A DNA stretch of 64,000 nucleotides, taken from Rhodococcus coprophilus NBRC 100603. Its GTDB lineage: Bacteria > Actinomycetota > Actinomycetes > Mycobacteriales > Mycobacteriaceae. Under the pieces are notes generated by a model. It made no database searches, was not told the origin of the DNA, and saw only the letters and a program-made list of their open reading frames with translations. Position 1 is the first letter of the stretch; every line of letters begins with the position of its first letter. The DNA lies in NCBI RefSeq assembly GCF_001895045.1, contig NZ_BDAM01000005.1, forward strand, positions 310,001-374,000, given 5' to 3'. The position numbers and the translations under genes were made by a program. Below, piece by piece: positions 8,993 to 16,960 of this stretch.

Positions 8993-10963
8993 ATGACCAC
9001 CAAGATCACGATCGAACGTCCGGGAATGCTGACCACCGTCCAGGACTATCCCGGCCGCACCGGGTACTGGCAGGTGGGAGTGCCCCCGTCCGGTCCGATG
9101 GACGACCTGTCGTTCCGTCTCGGCAACGTCGCTCTCGGAAACAGCGAAGGCGCGCCCGGACTCGAGACCACCATGGCGGGTCCTGCTCTCCGGTTCACCG
9201 AACCGACCGAAGTCTGCGTCACCGGCGCACCCGTCACGGTCCGGGTCGACGGCGTGCCCGTCCCGCAGTGGCGTCCCGTCACCGTCCCCGCCGGCGGCCT
9301 GCTCGATGTCGGTGCCGTCACCGGCCCCGGACTGCGTGCCTACGTTCTGGTGCGCGGCGGCCTCGACATCCCCGAATTCCTCGGCAGCGCTTCCACCTTC
9401 ACCTTGGGTACCTTCGGAGGACACGAGGGCCGGACCTTGCGCGACGGCGATGTCCTCGTCGTCGGTGAGGCCGTGGAGGGCAACAGCACTCCCGTTCCGT
9501 CCGAACACGTGCCGGCGCTCAGCGCCCACTGGGAGATCGCAGTGACGGAGGGTCCGCACGGAGCCCCCGAATTCTTCACCCGCGCCGACATCGACGCGCT
9601 CTACGCGACCGAGTACGAGGTGCACTTCAACTCCGATCGCACCGGCGTGCGGCTCATCGGACCCAAGCCGAAGTGGGCGCGCGCCGACGGCGGAGAAGCC
9701 GGGCTGCACCCCTCCAACATCCACGACAACGCGTACTCGATCGGCGCACTCGACTTCACCGGTGACACCCCGATCCTCCTGGGCCCGGACGGTCCGAGCC
9801 TCGGCGGCTTCGTCTGCCCCGTCACGGTCGTGGCGGCGGACCGCTGGAAGCTGGGACAACTCGCACCCGGTAACACCATTCGATTCGTGCCTGTGCGTTC
9901 AGAACACGCGGCGTCGCGCCGGGACCTCGGTGTCGCACGCCGGGCGGGCCTCTCGCTCGTCTCGTCCTCCGGCGGTGACGGCGACGACGGCGTGCTCGCC
10001 CGCCGGGACGGGAACACCGACGTCACCTACCGGCGCAGTGGGGACGACAACGTGCTCGTCGAATACGGCGACATGACACTGGATCTCGCGCTGCGTGCCC
10101 GGGTGCATGCCCTGCACCAGCGACTCGACGCCGAGCGTCCGTCCGGCCTTCTCGAACTCACACCGGGTATCCGGTCGTTGCAGGTCAAGGTCGATCCGGA
10201 CGTGCTGCCCATCCCGAAACTGCTCGGATTGCTGGGCGAGGCCGAAGAGGTCATCGGCGACAGCGACGAACTCGAGGTGCCGAGCCGGCAGGTGCGCCTG
10301 CCGCTGTCGTGGGACGACCCCGCCACCCGGGAAGCCATCCAGCGCTACATGCACGGCGTGCGCGCCGACGCACCGTGGTGCCCGTGGAACATCGAGTTCA
10401 TTCGGCGGATGAACGGCCTCGACACCGTCGCCGACGTGTTCGACACCGTCTTCGCGGCCGACTACATGGTGCTCGGCCTCGGGGACGTCTACCTCGGCGC
10501 ACCCGTCGCGACGCCGCTCGATCCGCGCCATCGTCTGGTGACCACCAAGTACAACCCGGCCCGGACGTGGACTCCGGAGAACGCGGTGGGCATCGGCGGC
10601 GCGTACCTGTGCATCTACGGCATGGAAGGCCCCGGCGGTTACCAGTTCGTCGGCCGCACTACGCAGGTCTGGAACCACCGCCACCCGGAACCGGCGGGAC
10701 CGTTCGAAGACGGCACGCCCTGGCTGCTGCGGTTCTTCGACCGCATCTCCTGGTACCCCGTCGATCCCGAGGAACTGCTCGACCTGCGGGCCGATCTCGC
10801 GGCCGGACGAGGCGGGGGAGTGGACATCACCGAGGGCACGTTCTCGCTCGCCCGGCACCGCGAATTCCTCTCGGAGAACGCCGAATCGATCGATGCCTTC
10901 CAAGCGGTCCAGTCCGTGGCGTTCGCGCAGGAACGGTCTCGTTGGGAAGCCGGCGGCTCATGA
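8993..10963 (+). CDS. 5-oxoprolinase/urea amidolyase family carboxyltransferase protein lacking biotin domains
   Basis: 656 residues. Residues ~1-300 match the KipA/AHS2-type half ('LTTVQDYPGRTGYWQVGVPP', 'PMDDLSFRLGN', 'SNIHDNAYSIGALDFTGD'). Residues ~340-500 match the KipI/AHS1 half ('LVEYGDMTLDLALRARVHAL'). The rest is the urea-carboxylase-specific tail ('GVRADAPWCPWNIEFIRRMN', 'PLDPRHRLVTTKYNPARTWT'). Full urea or guanidine carboxylases are about 1200 residues, with an N-terminal ATP-dependent biotin carboxylase and a C-terminal biotin carrier with an MKM motif. Both are absent: the protein starts cleanly at the carboxyltransferase and ends where the carrier would begin. It either uses biotin components in trans or catalyses a biotin-independent reaction. 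Confidence 0.85.
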   Translation: MTTKITIERPGMLTTVQDYPGRTGYWQVGVPPSGPMDDLSFRLGNVALGNSEGAPGLETTMAGPALRFTEPTEVCVTGAPVTVRVDGVPVPQWRPVTVPAGGLLDVGAVTGPGLRAYVLVRGGLDIPEFLGSASTFTLGTFGGHEGRTLRDGDVLVVGEAVEGNSTPVPSEHVPALSAHWEIAVTEGPHGAPEFFTRADIDALYATEYEVHFNSDRTGVRLIGPKPKWARADGGEAGLHPSNIHDNAYSIGALDFTGDTPILLGPDGPSLGGFVCPVTVVAADRWKLGQLAPGNTIRFVPVRSEHAASRRDLGVARRAGLSLVSSSGGDGDDGVLARRDGNTDVTYRRSGDDNVLVEYGDMTLDLALRARVHALHQRLDAERPSGLLELTPGIRSLQVKVDPDVLPIPKLLGLLGEAEEVIGDSDELEVPSRQVRLPLSWDDPATREAIQRYMHGVRADAPWCPWNIEFIRRMNGLDTVADVFDTVFAADYMVLGLGDVYLGAPVATPLDPRHRLVTTKYNPARTWTPENAVGIGGAYLCIYGMEGPGGYQFVGRTTQVWNHRHPEPAGPFEDGTPWLLRFFDRISWYPVDPEELLDLRADLAAGRGGGVDITEGTFSLARHREFLSENAESIDAFQAVQSVAFAQERSRWEAGGS

Positions 10964-11736
10964 CAACCCTTACGGCCCCCGCAGTCTCGGGCACGCGTCT
11001 GGAGCGCACGCTGCTCGCACGCCCGGGCTCCGCTCCCGACACCACGACGCGCGTGACGTGGCTGCAAGGCAACAGGCTGTACTGCGACCTCCGCCAGCCC
11101 GCGTCCATGCCGCCGGTGCCTGTTCCGTCCTTGGGCGCAGCGAGCATCGGCGACCTCCTGGTCCTTGCAACGCAAGACGGCTTCGCCGGGCGGTTGCTCG
11201 ACCGCGGGACGCATGTGGAATGGGAACGCGCCGTGGCGATCCACCCGGCAGGACCGCATCCGGATGCCGGCACGCTGGGCGTGCTCGACGACACCACGAT
11301 CATCGAACACGGTGTCTTCGAGGACTACCTCGAACACTGGCACATCGCCGCAACCTCCCCGCGCATCGAAGAAGCCCTGCTAGAGGACCTCGACACCGGT
11401 GCCCCTGCTGTCATCGTGCGGGTCGGTGAGGAGTTCGCCTTCGCTCGCGGACGTGTCGCGCCCCTCGGCTCGCGTCCACTCGACGAACAGATCCGCGGGG
11501 CCCGTACGCTCCGGGCAGCCAGAGAGTTGATGGACTGTGAAATATCTGTCGGGGTAATCGAAAACGGAGTCTGGCGCATCGCCGATTCCACCCTTCCGTT
11601 CCGAATCGGTGCACTCCTCGATCCGGCCTCCACCGGGATTCTGTCGACCGGCGACATCGACGTCGTCGGTCGCGCAGTGACCCGGAGATGGCGCCGACTC
11701 GACCTCCCCGAACACGAACCGAAAGGCATGTCGTGA
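10960..11736 (+). CDS. Unidentified operon protein, possible beta-barrel
   Basis: 258 residues. The ATG overlaps the previous stop (ATGA), and its own stop overlaps the next start (GTGA), so it is firmly embedded in the operon. I do not recognise the family with certainty. Visible features are 'TTRVTWLQGNRLYCDLRQP' near the N-terminus, repeated alternating hydrophobic strands ('THVEWERAVAIHP', 'APAVIVRVGEEFAFARGRV'), and 'FEDYLEHWHIA'. These suggest a small-ligand-binding beta-barrel reminiscent of lipocalin-like or HRI1-like proteins. There are no membrane segments, signal peptide or obvious catalytic motif. Its strict coupling to the carboxyltransferase and oxygenase implies a job in the same pathway. 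Confidence 0.8.
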   Translation: MTTLTAPAVSGTRLERTLLARPGSAPDTTTRVTWLQGNRLYCDLRQPASMPPVPVPSLGAASIGDLLVLATQDGFAGRLLDRGTHVEWERAVAIHPAGPHPDAGTLGVLDDTTIIEHGVFEDYLEHWHIAATSPRIEEALLEDLDTGAPAVIVRVGEEFAFARGRVAPLGSRPLDEQIRGARTLRAARELMDCEISVGVIENGVWRIADSTLPFRIGALLDPASTGILSTGDIDVVGRAVTRRWRRLDLPEHEPKGMS

Positions 11737-12764
11737 CGTTCAACAGTATTCCGACCATCGACGTCACTGCACTCGTCGCAGAAGACCCCGTCGGCCGTCG
11801 CGATGTCATCGACGAATTGGGCCGTGCAGCACGAGAAGTGGGTTTTGTGCAGATCGTCGGACACGGAATCGACCCCGAGTCCTTCGCTGCCCTCGAAGAC
11901 GCTGCAAAGCGGTTCTTCGCGCAACCCGACGACGCCAAAATGAAGGTCTACATCGGCAATTCGACGAACCATCGGGGGTACGTTCCCGCAGGTGAAGAAG
12001 TCTTCGCCGGCGCCACCCCGGACCACAAGGAAGCCTACGATCTGTCGATCGACCTTCCGGCCGACGATCCGGACTACCTTGGCGGTAATCCGCTTCTCGG
12101 CCCCAACCAGTGGCCCGATCTGGACGGGTTCGCCGAACCCGTCTCGAAGTATTACGACGAGGTGTTCTCTCTCGGTCGAGTGTTGTTGCGGGCCTTCGCC
12201 GAATCGCTCGGGGAACCCTCCGACCTCTTCGACCGGCACGTGACCACCCCGCCCGCACAATTGCGGTTGATCCACTACCCGCACGACCCGAGCGCCGCCG
12301 ACCGTCCCGGCATCGGCGCCCACACCGACTACGAGGTCTTCACACTGCTGCGCCCCACCGCGCCCGGTCTCGAGGTGGTCAATGCCGAGGGCACGTGGAT
12401 CGACGTTCCGTACACCGAGGACGCTTTCGTGCTGAATATCGGTGACCTGCTGGAGATCTGGACCAACGGAGAGTTTACGGCGACGTCACATCGGGTGCGT
12501 AAGGTATCGCACGAGCGTTATTCGTTCCCGTTGTTCTTCAACGTCGACTACAACACCTGGGTCGAGCCGTTGACTCAGTTCGTCGGCGCAGGCGGACCGC
12601 GATACGACGGAGTGCGGGCAGGCGACCACCTGTTCGCACAAACCGCGCAGAGTTTCACCTATCTGCAGCGCCGACTCGCCTCGGGCGAGATCACCCTGCC
12701 CGACAACGCACGACCCCTCTACTCGCTCGGACGCGAAGCTCAACGCAGCGCTCCTGCCGTCTGA
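11733..12764 (+). CDS. 2-oxoglutarate/Fe(II)-dependent oxygenase (isopenicillin N synthase family)
   Basis: 343 residues. The GTG at 11733 overlaps the upstream stop (GTGA) and has GAAAGG upstream. The N-terminal DIOX_N part includes 'PTIDVTAL' and 'EVGFVQIVGHGI'. Fe(II) ligands are His197 and Asp199 ('GAHTDYEVFTLL') and His253 ('ATSHRV'); the 2-oxoglutarate-binding pair is Arg262/Ser264 ('ERYSFPLF'). All catalytic residues are present. Known members of this superfamily hydroxylate homoarginine or arginine-like compounds with release of guanidine. Beside carboxyguanidine-deiminase-like genes, a role in freeing guanidine or urea from a larger compound is plausible but inferred. Confidence 0.9.
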   Translation: MTFNSIPTIDVTALVAEDPVGRRDVIDELGRAAREVGFVQIVGHGIDPESFAALEDAAKRFFAQPDDAKMKVYIGNSTNHRGYVPAGEEVFAGATPDHKEAYDLSIDLPADDPDYLGGNPLLGPNQWPDLDGFAEPVSKYYDEVFSLGRVLLRAFAESLGEPSDLFDRHVTTPPAQLRLIHYPHDPSAADRPGIGAHTDYEVFTLLRPTAPGLEVVNAEGTWIDVPYTEDAFVLNIGDLLEIWTNGEFTATSHRVRKVSHERYSFPLFFNVDYNTWVEPLTQFVGAGGPRYDGVRAGDHLFAQTAQSFTYLQRRLASGEITLPDNARPLYSLGREAQRSAPAV

Positions 12765-12784
12765 CCTCCTCATCTGGAGTTGCC

Positions 12785-14272
12785 ATGATCATCACCGGTG
12801 TTGCCGTATGCCTGGTCGTCCTTCTCGGCGCGGGCTTCTATTCCACCCGTAAGGTCCGGGGCGATACGGGGAACTTCCTCCTTGCAGGACGTTCGCTCGG
12901 GGCTCCCATCCTCGCGGTGCTGCTCATGTCGCAGGTCATCGACTCAAACGCGACACTCGGAAGCGCCGATCTCGCTGCAGGGTTCGGGTTCTGGGCCGGC
13001 GCGGCGATGCCGCTGGGAATTGCACTGAGCGTGCTGCTCGTCGGTTTGTTCTTCGCCAAGAAGTTGCGAGCCACCGGCGTCGTCACCTTGCCCGAATATT
13101 TCGCGAAGCGATTCGGGCGTGGCACCGAAATCACAGCGTCGGTACTGACAGTCGGTAGCTTCGGCATCCTCCTCGCCGGCAACCTCGTCGCCCTGGGTTA
13201 TCTCCTCGAGTACTTCGTCGGTCTCGACTACACCGTGGCAGTGCTCATCTTGATCCCGTTCGTCCTGGCCTACACGATGGCCGGCGGAATGTTCGCAAGC
13301 GTCTACACCGGTGTCGTGCAGTTCGCGATCATGACGGTCGGCATCGTCTCGCTCCTCGCGTGGGTGGGGTTCGGCCCGGGGTTCTCGGCTCCCGAGGGTC
13401 TCGGTGTCGGCGGACTCGGGCAGCTCACCGACCCGGCGCAGGGCGCCGCAATCAACTGGGCGACGTTGGTCGCGCTCGGGCTCGGCAACATCGTCGCCAT
13501 CGACCTCATGCAGCGGGTGTTCTCGGCGAAGAGCCCCCACGCCGCGCAGCGCGCCTGCTTCTCGGCGGCTACCGGCATCCTCCTGTTGTGTGTGCCGCTC
13601 TCGTTCGTGGCGCTCGCCGCGGTCTCCATCGTCGGCGACAGTGCGGTCGACGGTCCGATCCTCTACGTCCTGCTCGGCGAGTACGCACCGAAGTGGCTGT
13701 CGATCCTCGTCCTGTCCGGCCTCGTGACGGCATCGCTCACCACCATCAGCGGCGTCCTGCTCTCCACCGCAACCGTGCTGGTACGCAACCTCTTCCGCGT
13801 CGGCGGAGAACACGCCGCGATGTCGTCGGACGTCATGAGGGCGACCCGGCTGTGCATGCTCCCTATGGCAGCGTTCGGAGCGATCGTCGCGCTGCGCGTC
13901 CCGCAGACCGGCATCCTGCTCACCCTGACGTTCGACCTGCTGCTGGCATCCCTCGTCGTCCCGTTCATCCTCGGGCTGTTCTGGAAGCGGGGTGACGCCC
14001 GCGCCGTCGCCGCTGCGGCTATCTGCGGTATCGGTGTGCGAGTCGGGTTCTTCGTCCTCACCCCCACGATCTACGGAGTCGACAACACCCTGCTCTACAT
14101 CCCGAACGATCTCGTCACTGCCGCCGCAGACGGCTGGACGACGTTCCTCGGGGGGATCGTCTCCCTCGTCGCATACGTGACGGTGGCGCTGCTCACCCGC
14201 CCCGCGTCGCAGCCGCAGCCGCCGGTGGTCGTGCCGGTCGTGGCACCCGGACGGCAGCCCGTCGCCGTGTAG
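12785..14272 (+). CDS. Sodium:solute symporter (SSS family)
   Basis: 495 residues with about 13 hydrophobic helices. The SSS signature includes 'AYTMAGGMFASVYTGVVQF', and the N-terminus has 'DTGNFLLAGRSLGAPILAVL'. GGAG lies eight bases before the ATG, and the gap to the oxygenase is 20 bp, so it is the last gene of the operon. The family takes up solutes such as proline, pantothenate, urea and purines with sodium. The cargo is most likely the nitrogenous substrate handled by the enzymes upstream. A strong terminator follows within 14 bp. Confidence 0.92.
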   Translation: MIITGVAVCLVVLLGAGFYSTRKVRGDTGNFLLAGRSLGAPILAVLLMSQVIDSNATLGSADLAAGFGFWAGAAMPLGIALSVLLVGLFFAKKLRATGVVTLPEYFAKRFGRGTEITASVLTVGSFGILLAGNLVALGYLLEYFVGLDYTVAVLILIPFVLAYTMAGGMFASVYTGVVQFAIMTVGIVSLLAWVGFGPGFSAPEGLGVGGLGQLTDPAQGAAINWATLVALGLGNIVAIDLMQRVFSAKSPHAAQRACFSAATGILLLCVPLSFVALAAVSIVGDSAVDGPILYVLLGEYAPKWLSILVLSGLVTASLTTISGVLLSTATVLVRNLFRVGGEHAAMSSDVMRATRLCMLPMAAFGAIVALRVPQTGILLTLTFDLLLASLVVPFILGLFWKRGDARAVAAAAICGIGVRVGFFVLTPTIYGVDNTLLYIPNDLVTAAADGWTTFLGGIVSLVAYVTVALLTRPASQPQPPVVVPVVAPGRQPVAV

Positions 14273-14285
14273 ACCTACAGATAGG

Positions 14286-14321
14286 CGAGGGTGCTCACTT
14301 CCGGTGAGCACCCTCGTTTCT
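14286..14321 (+). terminator. Rho-independent terminator of the nitrogen operon
   Basis: CGAGGGTGCTCAC (14286-14298) and GTGAGCACCCTCG (14304-14316) form a perfect 13-bp stem with a five-base loop, followed by TTTCTGTT. It lies 14 bases after the symporter stop and also before the end of the convergent monooxygenase gene, so it may act in both directions. Confidence 0.9.
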
Positions 14322-14336
14322 GTTCGGTGGCGAGGC

Positions 14337-14648
14337 CTACTTCTCGAAGACGATGTCCTCGACCAGCGTGTGCTGCTCGACGGCCGACGGCGCCTGCATA
14401 CCGGGTGCCTGCTCGTCGGAGTGCGCGGCCTTGAACGAGTCGGAGCGCAGCCAGGCGAGGAAGTCGTCCTTCGAGTCGAACTCCATCGTCGACAGGTAGG
14501 GAAGGCCGTCGGCTGCCGGGCGGAGGAGCGTCGTGCGGTTGAGGCCAGGAACGCCCTCGAGGGTCTCACGCATGCTGTCGACGAAGACCTTCTCGAATGC
14601 CTCTGCCGTCTCGGCGGGAACCTCGATGCGGTTGGTGATGACGTACAC
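14337..14648 (-). CDS. Antibiotic-biosynthesis-monooxygenase-fold protein, MhuD-like haem monooxygenase
   Basis: 103 residues from the GTG at 14646-14648, with GAAAGG upstream. It is a ferredoxin-like dimeric alpha/beta barrel of the ABM family. Three residues match the catalytic set of mycobacterial haem-degrading MhuD in position and context: Asn6 ('VITNRIEV'; MhuD Asn7), Trp66 ('FLAWLRSD'; MhuD Trp66) and His76 ('AAHSDEQ'; MhuD His75, the haem ligand). This supports haem degradation for iron recovery rather than a polyketide-tailoring role. The assignment uses remembered MhuD residue numbering and has not been aligned. It stands alone between convergent and same-strand neighbours. Confidence 0.78.
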   Translation of the reverse strand: MYVITNRIEVPAETAEAFEKVFVDSMRETLEGVPGLNRTTLLRPAADGLPYLSTMEFDSKDDFLAWLRSDSFKAAHSDEQAPGMQAPSAVEQHTLVEDIVFEK

Positions 14649-14760
14649 GATGTGCCTTTCTCGGCAGGTGAAACTTCCTGGCGAATTGTACCGCCGCCCT
14701 GCTCGGAATTTGCGCGGTGAGTGGGGATCGGCTCGCGGAGTAACCTGGGCAACTCTCCAC

Positions 14761-15672
14761 TCAGCGCGCGGATACGGCGTTCCGCCCGCGTGCCCGGGCG
14801 ACGGCGCGTGCGAACCGACCGGCAACCACCTCGAACCGATCCAGCTCTGCCCAGTTCCAGCGGACTACTTCCAGTCCCAGGTCGCGCAATGCGTCTTCAC
14901 GTCGTTTCTCGGCGAGGATGTCCCGACGGTCGCGGTACTTGATGTTGCCGTCGAACTCGCCGACGATGCCGTGGCCGTCCCAGAAGAAGTCGAGACGGTA
15001 TCGCCGACCATCGCGCACCACCACCTCGCGTTGCAGATCCGGTGCAGGTAAGCCGGATTCCCGCATACGGATCCGCGACAGCGATTCGCCGACGCTTTCG
15101 CTTCTTCCGTCCAGGAACTCCAGAACCGACGCCGCGGCAGTCGTACCGGTGCGGTGTCGTGCCCGCTCGAGAGCGCGGGCCAACTGCGGGCCTGCATTCG
15201 GGTGAAGGCGTAGAGCGGAGTCTCCGATTGCAACCGCCTGATCGCGCGGAAGCGTCCGGGCAAGATCGACGACCGTCCTGGCGACCGATGTGACTGCGAC
15301 CCCGCGGACAGTGACGAGATCGCCCTCATCCCATGCCGTGGGGTGCGCGTGCAGGTGCGCTGTGACCCGCCCGCTTCGTCTCGGACGAGAGACGTGCACA
15401 CGCGTGAGAGGCACCTTCCAGATGTCGAGGTCGTGGAGAACCGCGGCGGACACATGGCTGATCGCCTCATCCGGTCCGAGACGCGAACCGGCGAAGCGCG
15501 CGCGTACGCGATGATGCCCCGCCTCGTCTAGCGCGTCGTAATCGGCCCGCCGCAGGTAGACACCGCGAGCAAGCATGACGAGTGCACCCGTACGCAGTGA
15601 GTTCCGAAGGTCGTTGTCCGATGTGCCGTTCGCTGTGAGCGACTGCCTCGTCAGTGCTTCCGGCTCGTTCAT
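14761..15672 (-). CDS. AbiEi-type winged-helix / DUF559 protein
   Basis: 303 residues. The N-terminus ('LRTGALVMLARGVYLRRADY') is the AbiEi antitoxin-like winged helix common in actinobacterial proteins. The middle has 'SHVSAAVLHDLDIWKVP' and 'VTSVARTVVDLARTLP'. The C-terminal ~100 residues form a Vsr/DUF559-like domain: 'SESVGESLSRIRMRESGLP', 'YRLDFFWDGHGIVGEFDG' and 'DALRDLGLEVVRWNW', with candidate nuclease residues Glu, Asp and Glu. Proteins of this layout are very common in Mycobacteriales and mostly uncharacterised. No AbiEii toxin lies next to it, so a toxin-antitoxin role is not supported here. Confidence 0.82.
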   Translation of the reverse strand: MNEPEALTRQSLTANGTSDNDLRNSLRTGALVMLARGVYLRRADYDALDEAGHHRVRARFAGSRLGPDEAISHVSAAVLHDLDIWKVPLTRVHVSRPRRSGRVTAHLHAHPTAWDEGDLVTVRGVAVTSVARTVVDLARTLPRDQAVAIGDSALRLHPNAGPQLARALERARHRTGTTAAASVLEFLDGRSESVGESLSRIRMRESGLPAPDLQREVVVRDGRRYRLDFFWDGHGIVGEFDGNIKYRDRRDILAEKRREDALRDLGLEVVRWNWAELDRFEVVAGRFARAVARARGRNAVSAR

Positions 15673-15774
15673 GCGCCAGATCGTGCCCGATCAGCCACAG
15701 GTTCGAGTTTTCGAAGCCGCTTTGCCGGAGCAACTGTGGATAGATCGAATGTCTGCGGACAACGACGGGGAGGA

Positions 15775-16545
15775 TCAGAACAGCCGTGGAGTCGCGTGCG
15801 CCCCGTCACGGGCTTCGACGACACGCGCATGCCACCGGTCGACGAGCCACATCTCGACCAGTTCCGGGCGCGTAGCCATGAGACCTGCCCACGTGTTGAG
15901 GAGTTCGACGTACCGGTGGTAGCGCCGCACGGTGAAGTCGGCAACGGAGGGGTCTTCGAGCCACCCCTCATGGACGAGAGTGGATACTCCGAACTGGTCG
16001 AGCATCTGCGCGGGACCGGTGTCCGTGCGCGCCTCGACCGCCCACAAGTACGTCGCCATCAGCGGCACGCCGACACCCGGAGTGTCGGGCCAGCCCGACC
16101 AAGTCTGACGCGACGTGTCCGGCAGGCTCTTCGTCTTGGCGCAGAAGTCCAGAACCCCTTTGATCTTGGCAAGCGGATCGCGGTCGCCGGCGGCCCGGAC
16201 GTCACGGACATCGGGGAATCGGCGCACGGCCCGTCGACGCGGATGCGCACTCCGCCATGCCGCGCACAGGAACAACAACCCCAGAGCGTCGTGGTCGGTG
16301 TCGATCAATTCGCTGCCGAGCCGAAGATCGTTGCGCTGGACCACCGCATCTCCGGTCGTGACGATACGTCCGTCGAGGTTGCGACCACGCAGCCGAACTG
16401 CATGTCCCGCATGTTCGAGATGCTCGTTCCACCACTGCAAATCGACCGTCACGCCGTCGTCGAGCACCTGAAGGTCGAAGGGCCGTGCCCGACACCAGTC
16501 CGCGCACGCCTTCGGAGGCTCGAATCCCTCGTCGTACAGATGCAT
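15775..16545 (-). CDS. Hypothetical protein, Trp-rich, 256 residues
   Basis: From the ATG at 16543-16545; the frame stays open 15 codons upstream. I do not recognise the family. It is soluble, rich in Trp, Arg and Asp, and has no signal peptide. Distinct segments are 'PKACADWCRARPFDLQVLDD', 'DLQWWNEHLEHAGHAVRLRG' and 'YHRYVELLNTWAGLMATRPE'. GC-rich codon use matches its neighbours, so it looks like a native conserved gene. It has no operon partner: about 100 bp to the gene on its left and 57 bp to the 109-residue protein gene on its right. Confidence 0.7.
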   Translation of the reverse strand: MHLYDEGFEPPKACADWCRARPFDLQVLDDGVTVDLQWWNEHLEHAGHAVRLRGRNLDGRIVTTGDAVVQRNDLRLGSELIDTDHDALGLLFLCAAWRSAHPRRRAVRRFPDVRDVRAAGDRDPLAKIKGVLDFCAKTKSLPDTSRQTWSGWPDTPGVGVPLMATYLWAVEARTDTGPAQMLDQFGVSTLVHEGWLEDPSVADFTVRRYHRYVELLNTWAGLMATRPELVEMWLVDRWHARVVEARDGAHATPRLF

Positions 16546-16602
16546 TCTCCGAGCCTGCCACGGCCGTCCGGCCTCACCGAGCCGACACACGCGGGAGAAT
16601 CG

Positions 16603-16932
16603 TCACAGCTCGATTTCCGCCGACCGGAGTTGTCGTGCCCAATCGAATTCGGCGTCGAGAAATGCCTCCCCTCCGGTAGCAAAGGCGTCGCGAAGGTCGG
16701 TGAGGGTGGCGATGAACTGGTCGATGCGCTCACGTGCGGATTCTGGGGTTCCGGAGGCTTTGCGGGCGAAGCCGGCGGCGAGTTGTCGGGCGGACTCGCA
16801 GTCGCCGAAGCCGTGGGTTTCGCTTAGCCCGTCGGCGATGTCCCGTGTGATGGTGAGCTCATCGAGCATCGTGTTGCAGATGGTGACAATCTCGTCGATG
16901 ACACCAGGCTCAAGGCGGACGAACTCAACCAT
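16603..16932 (-). CDS. Small helical protein, paralogue 1 (ESX/WXG-like size)
   Basis: 109 residues from an ATG with a strong GGAGGGA site upstream. It is predicted all-helical: 'VIDEIVTICNTMLDELTITR', then 'ESARQLAAGFARKASGTPES' and 'RERIDQFIATLTDLRDAFAT'. It is closely similar to the 109-residue protein at 20920-21249, with 'SARQLAAG' and 'GTPESARERI' shared exactly. The size and helical hairpin resemble actinobacterial type VII secretion substrates, but there is no WxG motif, so that is only a possibility. It follows a DUF3558 lipoprotein gene by 28 bp and is probably co-transcribed with it. Confidence 0.8.
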   Translation of the reverse strand: MVEFVRLEPGVIDEIVTICNTMLDELTITRDIADGLSETHGFGDCESARQLAAGFARKASGTPESARERIDQFIATLTDLRDAFATGGEAFLDAEFDWARQLRSAEIEL

Positions 16933-16960
16933 GGATGATCCCTCCGAGTCAGCTATGAGA

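Noticed and set aside
12944-14752. Minus-strand frame of about 600 codons opposite the symporter
   Set aside because: Asp/Glu/Arg/His-rich antisense of membrane helices; it would also run through the terminator and another gene.
14761-15672. AbiE toxin-antitoxin pair
   Set aside because: An AbiEi-like winged helix is present but no AbiEii nucleotidyltransferase toxin lies adjacent, and AbiEi/DUF559 proteins are common as orphans.
15736-16827. Plus-strand frame of about 360 codons opposite two minus-strand genes
   Set aside because: It crosses two well-supported genes, has no ribosome binding site and no homology.
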